NCBI GenBank assembly: GCA_001817915.1
Contig: MHJJ01000006.1
Location: 1 to 53,033, forward strand
Length of the DNA stretch: 53,033 nucleotides
Direction of reading: 5' to 3'
Source: Candidatus Harrisonbacteria bacterium RIFCSPLOWO2_01_FULL_44_18
Lineage (GTDB): Bacteria; Patescibacteriota; Minisyncoccia; UBA6257; WO2-44-18
Shown here: positions 45,350-53,033 of the stretch, piece by piece
How positions within the stretch are numbered: the first letter of the stretch is position 1
How the letters are laid out: the number at the start of each line of letters is the position of its first letter
Translations under genes and position numbers: made by a program
Notes under the pieces: generated by a model
Told to the model about the DNA's origin: nothing
Databases searched by the model: none
Seen by the model: the letters and a program-made list of their open reading frames with translations, nothing else

Positions 45350-47041
45350 AATATTCTGCATCATTTTTGAAACTTGGTCAAATTCTTTGAGCGCCTCCTG
45401 CAGAGCTGTTTCATTGTTTGAGGCCTCGGCTTTTTTAATGCGCTCGCCAATCAATTGCCGCTGTTCCTTAAAATGTTCCCGCTTTAATTGCTTGGTTAGG
45501 GCGCTAAATTCATCCTGAATCTTTTTTTCATCAAGATTCGCGGCCATCAAACTGGAACGAAGACTTGCCAAATTTATCAGATTTTTAGTGTCGGCCGACG
45601 CCGCCTGATATTGAAATGGCAAATATGGCTTGAGCTTCGGCATTTCATCCATCAACTCTTTTTTTGCCAAAACCAAACTGATAATTCTTTGAGCGATAAC
45701 GTCTTTTCGGGAAATTTCGGCTTCTTCATCCGGCTTTTGAAAATTCTCGGCAGACAAACGTTGGGGCGCGATTTTTAACGCCTCCATCTCTTCAAACAAA
45801 GGACGCTCGTCAATGTTAATTAAAATAGACAATTGCTTTAACCAGTGCGACCTCTCTACCGGACTATAAATGTTTTTAATTTTCGCCAAAACCGCGCGGA
45901 TGTTCTTCTTAAAACCAACCGGCCCTTTATCCTCCGCTTTTTTTATCAGATATCGATCAAAATAAAACTCCATTGCCGATCTTGCCTTAGTTATCAAAGC
46001 CGCCATTAACCCGGGACTTTCTTTGACCACATCGGCCGGATCTTTCGCCTGCATTTCCAAAACTTTTACGGAAAAGTCGCTTGCTTCAGCCAAATCAATG
46101 GTTCTTTCGGCCGCCGTTTGTCCGGCTTCATCGCTGTCAAAACTCAAAACCAGTTCGTCGGCATAACGTTTCAAAACTTTAAGATGGTCGCCGGTCACGG
46201 CGGTGCCGGAAGTAGCAACGGCATTTTTAACGCCGTCTTGCCACATCATCAAAAAATCCATTTGCCCTTCCACCAACACTGCGGATCGCGAATCGCGAAT
46301 CGCGTCTTTTGATTTATGCAGGCCATAAAGCAATTTTGATTTATTAAAAATCGGCGTCTCGGGGGAATTAACATATTTACCGACATTTTCATTTTCATAT
46401 CCGGGCATAATCCGACCAGTAAACCCCGCCACTTTCCCAAAATGATTATATAAAGGAAACATCAGTCGGTTTCGGAAACGATCCCAATACAAACCTTTTT
46501 CCGATTTAACAACCAAACCGGCTTTTTCCGCGTCAACGATATTAAAGCCGGATTTTATCAGATGTTTTAGTAAGGCATCGAATTCTTTTGTTGAAAGTCC
46601 CAATTCGAATTCTTTAACAGTTTCCTCTTTAAGACCTCGCTCTTTTAAATATTTAAAGACGGCGCCATCGGCATAAAAATTTTTTTGAAAAAAATTTTTG
46701 GCCGCTTCATTGATTTCATAAAGAACGTTATATCGCTTGTAATCCTGTCCGCCGCTGGTTTTAAAATCAACGCCGGCTTTTTCGGCCAAAATTTTCAGCG
46801 CTTCGACAAACTCCAAGTTTTCATAACGCATCAAAAATTTGATAACATCGCCGCCATCGCCGCAGCCGCCGAAACAATGCCAAATTCCCCGATCGGGCGA
46901 AACAACAAAAGAAGGAGTTTTTTCTTTATGAAAAGGACAAAGGGCTTTGTAATTTTTTCCCGCCGGCGTTAATGTCACATATTGCCGGACAAATTCTATG
47001 ATATCCAACCGCTCTTTAATTTCTTGAACAATATCTTTCAT
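45347..47041 (-). CDS. dnaG: DNA primase
   Basis: YKALCPFHKEKTPSFVVSPDRGIWHCFGGCGDGGDVIKFLM...SFDSDEAGQTAAERT. Confidence 0.97.
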   Translation of the reverse strand: MKDIVQEIKERLDIIEFVRQYVTLTPAGKNYKALCPFHKEKTPSFVVSPDRGIWHCFGGCGDGGDVIKFLMRYENLEFVEALKILAEKAGVDFKTSGGQDYKRYNVLYEINEAAKNFFQKNFYADGAVFKYLKERGLKEETVKEFELGLSTKEFDALLKHLIKSGFNIVDAEKAGLVVKSEKGLYWDRFRNRLMFPLYNHFGKVAGFTGRIMPGYENENVGKYVNSPETPIFNKSKLLYGLHKSKDAIRDSRSAVLVEGQMDFLMMWQDGVKNAVATSGTAVTGDHLKVLKRYADELVLSFDSDEAGQTAAERTIDLAEASDFSVKVLEMQAKDPADVVKESPGLMAALITKARSAMEFYFDRYLIKKAEDKGPVGFKKNIRAVLAKIKNIYSPVERSHWLKQLSILINIDERPLFEEMEALKIAPQRLSAENFQKPDEEAEISRKDVIAQRIISLVLAKKELMDEMPKLKPYLPFQYQAASADTKNLINLASLRSSLMAANLDEKKIQDEFSALTKQLKREHFKEQRQLIGERIKKAEASNNETALQEALKEFDQVSKMMQNI

Positions 47042-47150
47042 CCCGTTAGAAGTGGGACCAATTTTGACGCGAACCTTTAATCATCGTTTTATTACCAAGC
47101 ATATCCCGTATAGTTACAGCGGCCGCGTTGGGCGCCACTTCTAACGGGAT
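47040..47150. repeat. 16-bp perfect inverted repeat with ~80-bp spacer spanning the dnaG start
   Basis: ATCCCGTTAGAAGTGG (47040-47055) and CCACTTCTAACGGGAT (47135-47150). Confidence 0.85.
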
Positions 47151-47189
47151 GAGTCGCTTTAACAGTATAACTCTTTGTGGGGTTTTTCA

Positions 47190-47217
47190 ATAAAAAAGCG
47201 GCTCATTATCGAGCCGC
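47190..47217 (-). terminator. Rho-independent terminator for 47224..48072
   Basis: Minus strand GCGGCTC-GATAAT-GAGCCGC-TTTTTTATT. Confidence 0.85.
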
Positions 47218-47223
47218 AATCGT

Positions 47224-48072
47224 CTATCGTTTCTTTATAAATTCTAGCCACGCCCTTGACCACTCTCGACGCTCCAACTCATTCTCTAATTTGCGCCAAT
47301 TACAAACCACTTTCTCTCGTGAATCTTTGCGCAGCGCCGTTAAAACTTTTTTAATAATCGCGTCGGATCCTCGAAGCCTAGCCGCGCGACGAGCTAAAAA
47401 GGCTGCGTCAATCGGCCAATCAAAAACCATTTGATTATACCAAAGGGTTTTTAAAGCTTTTTCGATATTTGAAGACATCGGGTCAATGGACAATAAAGCA
47501 CTAAACGCGTAGGCGGACAAATTAGGAACTCTAAGAAGAGACTTCAAAAAAGAAATGTCAATCGCGTTAGTGTAGCCGCAGTACGCCCTCATGGCCGCTT
47601 GGAGAATACCAGGACATATATTAACATTCCGACTCTGATTCATAAGCGTAGCCATCAAACACCGAGCGTAATTCTCTAATTCTGGAGGCGACACTATGTC
47701 TATAATCCAACAAAATCTAATAAAAACATCCGAGCTATTTTTAGCTCTGGCGTTCCTCAAACGATTATCATTAAATTCGCCCAGAATCATCCAATCAACT
47801 ATCTTGGCGTAAATATCCCCGCAGCCTTTCATGATGGCCTCGCGAACATTTCCAGGAAGCTCACTGTCGCGTAAAAGTTGAATAATCAATTCCTCGCTTG
47901 GTTCGTCGTCTCCGAAACCGCAACCATAGAATACGGAATAAATATCTGCCCCCAAAATACGATCTCTCGTTAATTTTCTAATCCTGCCATTAGTCATATT
48001 TTTAATGTACAATCGGGCTTGATCTTTCAATGTCATCACGGCAACTCCTTCAAAAGTCTTGCCAGAACCCAT
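47224..48072 (-). CDS. hypothetical protein (start likely MGSGKTFEG)
   Basis: ORF preceded by GCGGAGGTATTTTTGAA-ATG and followed by a terminator. Confidence 0.65.
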   Translation of the reverse strand: MGSGKTFEGVAVMTLKDQARLYIKNMTNGRIRKLTRDRILGADIYSVFYGCGFGDDEPSEELIIQLLRDSELPGNVREAIMKGCGDIYAKIVDWMILGEFNDNRLRNARAKNSSDVFIRFCWIIDIVSPPELENYARCLMATLMNQSRNVNICPGILQAAMRAYCGYTNAIDISFLKSLLRVPNLSAYAFSALLSIDPMSSNIEKALKTLWYNQMVFDWPIDAAFLARRAARLRGSDAIIKKVLTALRKDSREKVVCNWRKLENELERREWSRAWLEFIKKR

Positions 48073-48152
48073 TTCAAAAATACCTCCGCTCGCAATATTA
48101 GTCAATTTCCGCATTTGCTAAATTGCTGTTTATCTATTATTCTTAATCAAAT

Positions 48153-48338
48153 ATGAGACATTGTTCCAATTGCGGTAAAACTTCTATTATGGCCGGTACC
48201 CGGCGTTTGCTTAGGGGCCACTACAATCCGACGAACTGGAGCCGCAAATATCCCAATCTGCAAAAAACTAAACTGCCGAACGGCAAGAGAGTTTTGGTTT
48301 GCGTAAAATGCCTTAAGGGCCTCGCAAAGAGCAAATAG
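48153..48338 (+). CDS. rpmB: 50S ribosomal protein L28
   Basis: CSNCGKTSIMAGTRRLLRGHYNPTNWSRKYPNLQKTKLPNGKRVLVCVKCLKGL. Confidence 0.85.
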   Translation: MRHCSNCGKTSIMAGTRRLLRGHYNPTNWSRKYPNLQKTKLPNGKRVLVCVKCLKGLAKSK

Positions 48339-48497
48339 CAAATAGTTAACGTGTTTAGATATGTATAAAAAGGCTGCGTTACTAATTAGGAAAGTGCGCG
48401 GTTTTAGTCATCCGTTAAAATAACCATTGGCAATTTGCCATTTACGATTTGCAGTAAGACGGGCGTTAAAACGGGCTATAGTATAAAAGCAGTATAC

Positions 48498-48866
48498 ATG
48501 CATGGGGTGCATGAGGCCCCGGAGCATTACCGGGTAGCCCGACAAATGCGATTATATTTAGAAGACAAAACAAAAACTAAAAATCCGGCGGCGCTTTTGC
48601 GGCAAGCCGACTATCATCAGGAAACCGATCGAAAAACGGGTGAAGTTTCTTTTGTTAAAAATATTGACGGCCGCGACTTCCCTCGTTTTCACATTTACGC
48701 CGAAGAAAAAGAAGGCGGCTGGCAAATCAATCTCCATCTTGATCAAAAACGGCCGTCATACAGCGGCACTTCCGCGCATGCCGGAGAATACGACGGCGAA
48801 GTTATAGAAAAGGAGGCTGGCCGCATAAAAACAATTATTCCGCAATTGCAAATTTTAAACGGCTGA
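48498..48866 (+). CDS. hypothetical protein (start likely MHGVHEAPEHYR)
   Basis: ORF 48435..48866, intact. Confidence 0.6.
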   Translation: MHGVHEAPEHYRVARQMRLYLEDKTKTKNPAALLRQADYHQETDRKTGEVSFVKNIDGRDFPRFHIYAEEKEGGWQINLHLDQKRPSYSGTSAHAGEYDGEVIEKEAGRIKTIIPQLQILNG

Positions 48867-48902
48867 TTTATATTAAAATCAGTCCATTGAAATGAGGTCA
48901 TC

Positions 48903-49469
48903 GTGGCAAAACCAAAGATAGTCAACGCGACAAACAAAGTGATCCCGCCAAAAAAATTAAAAATTGTTGAACAAAAACAGTCCAGTACCTGCGGCCCGGC
49001 GGCGCTAAGGATTCTGCTTTCCTTTTTTGATATTGACAAGTCCGAAACATACTTGGCGCGGCTTTGCCGAACAACAAAAAGAGACGGCACTCATCCATGG
49101 CAGCTGGTTACGGCTTTAAAAAAGATTGGCTTCAGAACCAAATCTGAAAAGTGGGGGACGTGGGAAAAACTTGATTACTGGATTAATAAACGCGGCTTGC
49201 CGGTAATCGTTGACTGGTATTCTCCGGCCGACGATCTGCACGACAGCGATGGCCATTATTCCGTGGCTTATCGTCTGTCAAAAACCCACATCTGGTTAGC
49301 CGACCCCAAAGAGCACCTTCGGAAAGAGCGCAGGCGGAAACTATCTTGGGACGACTTTCAGCGGCACTGGTTTGATTTCGAAGGCAACTACATTCGCCGC
49401 CTAAAGGATATGGAAGTCCGCTGGTGGCTGGCGGCTTATCCAGCTCCGCTTTCAAAAATTAAAAAATAA
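48903..49469 (+). CDS. C39-like peptidase family protein
   Basis: EQKQSSTCGPAALRILLSFF...GLPVIVDWYSP...DGHYSVAYRLSKTHIWLADP. Confidence 0.8.
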   Translation: MAKPKIVNATNKVIPPKKLKIVEQKQSSTCGPAALRILLSFFDIDKSETYLARLCRTTKRDGTHPWQLVTALKKIGFRTKSEKWGTWEKLDYWINKRGLPVIVDWYSPADDLHDSDGHYSVAYRLSKTHIWLADPKEHLRKERRRKLSWDDFQRHWFDFEGNYIRRLKDMEVRWWLAAYPAPLSKIKK

Positions 49470-49498
49470 CCCCTCCCGAATCACCAGAGGGGTTTTTT
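49468..49498. terminator. Rho-independent terminator
   Basis: AACCCCTC-CCGAATCACCA-GAGGGGTTTTTT. Confidence 0.85.
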
Positions 49499-50053
49499 AA
49501 TCTCTAAATTCTTTAAACCGTAAGATGTGGCAAACAAAGCCAGTTTGCCAATTTTCCGGCTGGTATAATACAAGTCTTGCTTCTTGACAAGAAACATCAA
49601 ACCAGTGAAAGGCGCCGGCGCGGTAGGCATAAAAACTGTGCAAAGTATTGCCTTGTCGCCATTCTTATCAACAACTTCTTGTTCGTTCGTTACGGCCCCG
49701 GGCACCCACATATATTCATTCCATTTTACAAGCACTTCATCGAATTCATTTTTTCTCAACTTATTTTCGTCAGGAAAAACAAATTCGACGAAGATTGAAA
49801 TGACGGGTATTTTACCTAAAATCGTTCGGATCCCGCTCCTCAACCAGCCCAGCCAAGATCTTTCCAAAAACCAGCCAACAAAATAGGCAATCACTATTAG
49901 TCCAAGCAGATTAACCGCGAAATTCAAAAAAACATTGCCAAAAAAAGCCCAAGAAGTCAGCAAATTCCAAATCCACTTAAAAATCAGCGCTAGAATAAAT
50001 ACCGGTATAAGAGCAATCAAACCGGCCTTGAGGGTAGAACCAAGCTTTTTCAC
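49481..50053 (-). CDS. DUF502 family membrane protein
   Basis: ALIPVFILALIFKWIWNLL...IPVISIFVEFVFPDENK...CTVFMPTAPAPFTGLMFLV; GTG start after GGAAGGAGGTGGCTA. Confidence 0.85.
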   Translation of the reverse strand: MKKLGSTLKAGLIALIPVFILALIFKWIWNLLTSWAFFGNVFLNFAVNLLGLIVIAYFVGWFLERSWLGWLRSGIRTILGKIPVISIFVEFVFPDENKLRKNEFDEVLVKWNEYMWVPGAVTNEQEVVDKNGDKAILCTVFMPTAPAPFTGLMFLVKKQDLYYTSRKIGKLALFATSYGLKNLEIKKPLW

Positions 50054-50054
50054 T

Positions 50055-50361
50055 AGCCACCTCCTTCCGTGTAAATCTCTGACGCGTTGTTAGCCGACAT
50101 CCGATATCCCAAAGATTGGGCATCCTTTGCCGCAGGCAATCCCGCCATCGGCGGGACGGATATCGGATGTCGCGATATTGATTCAACTAATCCGTATTTC
50201 AATTTTTCGATTCCCGAAATCCTACGCGAATACTACGCAATATTTGTCTCCTTTCGGTCATCCCTTCGGGAGATATCCCGTAGAGATAGAGATGTCCCGC
50301 AGGGACAGGATTTCGGGAATCAATCAGCATCGCATCGGGAGCTTACATGGAAGGAGGTGGC
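50055..50361. repeat. modular palindromic element E3 (307 bp)
   Basis: Termini AGCCACCTCCTTCCGTGTAAATCTCTGACGCG / CGCATCGGGAGCTTACATGGAAGGAGGTGGC; core 50072-50234 matches E1 1977-2139. Confidence 0.92.
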
Positions 50362-50400
50362 AACCACCTCCTTTTTGAATGTGCCGAGAGGCCGACGGCG

Positions 50401-50925
50401 CTAAACCTTATCAGGCCGTGGTAATATCCATCTTATAATAACTGCGCTTGTAAGCGCAACTAGCGCTCCAGCTAAGATGTCAAGCGGCCAATGGACGCCG
50501 ACAAAAATCCTTGCTAATCCCATTAAGACCGTGACAGCCAAAAACCATAAAAACCAGCGCCTATCAATAAACCAAACGGCAAAAGCCAGGGCGAAAAAAA
50601 CGGCGGCATGTCCGGATGGAAATGCCCAGCCAGCCGGGGGACTGATTAAGGGCGCGAAACCAAGCTCTACGAATGGACGGGGGCGATTATAAACAAAGCG
50701 GATTATTTCGGTAATTACCCATCGAGATAAAAGAACGGATAGGGCTATCAAAGATAAGTAAAAAAATCGCGAACGCCAATCTTTTTTTAAAAACAGCAAA
50801 ACCAAAACGGCCAAAATTAAAAAATAGCCAACATAGTTAGCTAAAAAAATACCGACAAAATCTAAGAACTTGGACTGCCTAGATAAACTGTAAATTGCTT
50901 CAAAAACTGCCCGATCGTAAAACAC
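50401..50925 (-). CDS. PAP2 family phosphatase
   Basis: YNRPRPF...FPSGHAAVFFALAFAVW...RIFVGVHWPLDILAG. Confidence 0.92.
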   Translation of the reverse strand: MFYDRAVFEAIYSLSRQSKFLDFVGIFLANYVGYFLILAVLVLLFLKKDWRSRFFYLSLIALSVLLSRWVITEIIRFVYNRPRPFVELGFAPLISPPAGWAFPSGHAAVFFALAFAVWFIDRRWFLWFLAVTVLMGLARIFVGVHWPLDILAGALVALTSAVIIRWILPRPDKV

Positions 50926-51054
50926 AAAATTCTCATGATATTAAGTTATTAAGAAATTAGGTTATTAAGAAATTGAAAATTTCAAAAAGTTTATTTCTGA
51001 AATTCATTTTTCTCAATAACCCAATAACCAATCACTTAATAACTGTTAAAATAT

Positions 51055-51264
51055 TTATCTTCTCACAAAAGGCAATAATCCCATAAAACGGGCTCGTTTT
51101 ACGGCTTTGGCCAACTTGCGCTGATGTTTAGCGCACGTGCCGGTATAGCGAGGATCTATGATTTTTGCTTGCCCTGAAGTAAACCTCTTGAGAAGTCCGT
51201 GTTCTTTATAATCAACCTCTTCTAAATTTTGCGAACAAAAGAAACATTGAGTCATTTGTTTCAA
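51055..51264 (-). CDS. rpsR: 30S ribosomal protein S18
   Basis: CFFCSQNLEEVDYKEHGLLKRFTSGQAKIIDPRYTGTCAKHQRKLAKAVKRARFMGLLPFV. Confidence 0.96.
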   Translation of the reverse strand: MKQMTQCFFCSQNLEEVDYKEHGLLKRFTSGQAKIIDPRYTGTCAKHQRKLAKAVKRARFMGLLPFVRR

Positions 51265-51297
51265 AATAATAGGTTCGCGTTGTTCGCGATTACTTCG

Positions 51298-51756
51298 TTA
51301 AAACGGCAGATCTTCCGCCTTCACTTCTTCTTCGTCTAAATTAATTGTTGGCACCTCGCCGGATTGCTTGGCATCTTCCGCCGCCCCATCTCTCGCCGCC
51401 TCGCTTGACGAAGCGGACCTCGCCCCTCCGGGGCGGGGGCCTAACTGCATTCTCTCGGCAACGATCTCGGTGGTTTTTCGACTTTGTCCTTGTTTGTCCT
51501 CCCAACTTCTAGTCTGGAGCCGTCCTTCGATCAAAACTAAACTGCCTTTCTTCAAAAATTGACTGGCAATCTCCGCTTGCCGAGCCCAAACAACAACATT
51601 GTGAAATTCAACCGATTCTTGCTTAGCTCCGGCTTTATCCGTCCAGACACGATTGGTGGCAACTGAAAAACTGGCCACCGATTGGCCGCCCGAGGTTGTC
51701 CTCAACTGGGGATCGGCCGTCAACCGACCCAATATAAATACTTTGTTTAAATTCAT
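51298..51756 (-). CDS. ssb: single-stranded DNA-binding protein
   Basis: MNLNKVFILGRLTADPQLRTTSGGQSVASFSVATNRVW...GSLVLIEGRLQTRSW...EDLPF. Confidence 0.96.
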   Translation of the reverse strand: MNLNKVFILGRLTADPQLRTTSGGQSVASFSVATNRVWTDKAGAKQESVEFHNVVVWARQAEIASQFLKKGSLVLIEGRLQTRSWEDKQGQSRKTTEIVAERMQLGPRPGGARSASSSEAARDGAAEDAKQSGEVPTINLDEEEVKAEDLPF

Positions 51757-51846
51757 ACGCCTACGCTTAATATAATACAAATCTACAAATTCATACAAAT
51801 GCTACGAATATATTTGTGGCATTCGTGTTTCATTTGTAGATTAGTA

Positions 51847-52287
51847 TTACTTCAAAATTTCTTCTAATTTTTCTTCCAATAATTCATTGCTTAAAATTTC
51901 TTGTCTTGGCGGTTTGATGTCAATCTCCGCGGGCGCCGCCGCTGGTTTAACCGGAGCGCTCGGCCTAGGAGCGCGGCGGCCGGCGTCAGTTTTTGATTGA
52001 ACAGGAGGCGTTATCAGCAAATATCTCAATACTGACGGCTTTAAAAGCAAAAACTCGCTGACTTTTTGGGCATCTTCCGGCTGGCCGCGAAAATAACAAA
52101 AACCAAAATAAGCCGAACTCTGCTTCTTAATCGGATAAGCCAATTTAATCTCGGAAACGGGACTTTTCTCGAATATCTCTAGCTGATGCTGGCTTAAAAC
52201 ATCCGCGATTTCTGTTTCTGCCTCCGGCATCTTCAGCAGAAAAGAAAGTTCATAATCTCTTTTTTGTAATTCAATATCTTGCGCCAT
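51847..52287 (-). CDS. rpsF: 30S ribosomal protein S6
   Basis: YELSFLLKMPEAETEIADVLSQHQLEIFEKSPVSEIKLAYPIKKQSSAYFGFCYF. Confidence 0.9.
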   Translation of the reverse strand: MAQDIELQKRDYELSFLLKMPEAETEIADVLSQHQLEIFEKSPVSEIKLAYPIKKQSSAYFGFCYFRGQPEDAQKVSEFLLLKPSVLRYLLITPPVQSKTDAGRRAPRPSAPVKPAAAPAEIDIKPPRQEILSNELLEEKLEEILK

Positions 52288-52377
52288 AGGATAGTAGTTA
52301 GTAGTTAGTGGGTAGTGGGTAGTGGGTAACGACTGGTGGCTGATGGCTATTATTGAAATAATAAAGATTTACGGCCA

Positions 52378-53033
52378 TTAGTCAATTCCTTTTTCCTCCG
52401 GTTTTTTAAGGCCCGTGCCGACGGGAATTTTGCGGCCGATAATAACATTTTCCTTCAAGCCGCGAAGAATATCAACTTTGCCTTCGGTCGCCGCGTTAAT
52501 TAAAACTCTGGCGGTTTCCTGAAAAGACGCCGCCGACAAAAAGCTCTCGGTCGAAAGCGCGACTTTTGTAATTCCCATTAACAACTGCAGACCCGTTGCC
52601 GGTTGCCCGCCGGATTTTTTAATTTGGCGGTTGGCCTCCAAAAACTTCGATTTTTCAAGAACGTCGCCCGCGACAAAATCACTGTCGCCTGAATCTTTTA
52701 TTTTTATCCTGGAAAACATTTGCCTGATAATAATTTCCAGATGTTTATTATTAATAGAAGCGCCTTCAGACAGATAAATTTTCTGAACTTCTTTGATAAT
52801 ATAACGCTCCACGGCCCGAGTGCCGCCAAGCCCGAACAATTCTTTAAGATCCAAGTGGCCCTCGCAAAGCTGATCGCCTTTCTTAACCGCGTCATTAACC
52901 TTGAAGAATATTTCGGTCGTTCGAGAAACGGGATATTCAAAAATTTTCGCTTTTTTCAATCGGCCGCTTTTCGCTTTCACCTTGATAATTTTGAGCGACC
53001 CCTTTTCTTCAATGACATCTATTATTCCGTCTT
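52378..53033 (-). CDS. rpoC: RNA polymerase subunit beta' C-terminal part (runs off the window end)
   Basis: GGTRAVERYIIKEVQKIYLSEGASINNKHLEIIIRQMFSRIKI...GITKVALSTESFLSAASFQETARVLINAA. Confidence 0.95.
   Translation of the reverse strand, partial: DGIIDVIEEKGSLKIIKVKAKSGRLKKAKIFEYPVSRTTEIFFKVNDAVKKGDQLCEGHLDLKELFGLGGTRAVERYIIKEVQKIYLSEGASINNKHLEIIIRQMFSRIKIKDSGDSDFVAGDVLEKSKFLEANRQIKKSGGQPATGLQLLMGITKVALSTESFLSAASFQETARVLINAATEGKVDILRGLKENVIIGRKIPVGTGLKKPEEKGID

Noticed and set aside
1-53033. Diversity-generating retroelement, CRISPR-Cas, prophage or large defence island
   Set aside because: No reverse transcriptase, cas, phage structural, or restriction/toxin-antitoxin genes recognised among the ORFs; repeats do not form template/variable pairs.
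1-53033. Alternative genetic code (UGA as Gly)
   Set aside because: Housekeeping ORFs are full length under the standard bacterial code and UGA terminates genes here.

Overview
This 53 kb window has the gene content and style of a Candidate Phyla Radiation (Patescibacteria, probably Parcubacteria-like) chromosome. Evidence includes a short EF-Ts, an AlaRS ending right after its editing/zinc domain, two MreB paralogs and streamlined ribosomal-protein operons. Most genes are on the minus strand. Recognisable loci: rpoC (partial)-rpsF-ssb-rpsR, PAP2, DUF502, rpmB, dnaG-rpoD, a Kazal+cupredoxin secreted protein, alaS, infA-rpmJ-rpsM-rpsK-rpsD-rpoA-rplQ-rplM-rpsI, murA, mreB x2, holB, frr-rseP, proS (frameshifted), mreC-mreD-PBP2, galT, tpiA, murB, hpf, secA, rpsB-tsf, a prepilin-like protein, sugar/glycosyl transferases and four tRNAs. 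Main unusual signals: (1) a ~203-nt group I intron in tRNA-Thr(GGU). (2) A GIY-YIG gene in a double inverted-repeat cassette at the 3' end of hpf, with a second, differently coded copy of the hpf C-terminus beyond it. (3) A family of ~270-310 bp modular palindromic elements whose inverted termini carry a Shine-Dalgarno sequence (AAAGGAGGTGGCT) next to start codons; 163 bp is shared, apparently identically, between two copies 48 kb apart. (4) Many short repeat families inserted in coding sequences of housekeeping genes (secA, murB, tpiA, alaS, proS, a glycosyltransferase, an IVP-type protein), like Rickettsia palindromic elements but from several unrelated families. All of this was read by eye; no search or folding program was run.
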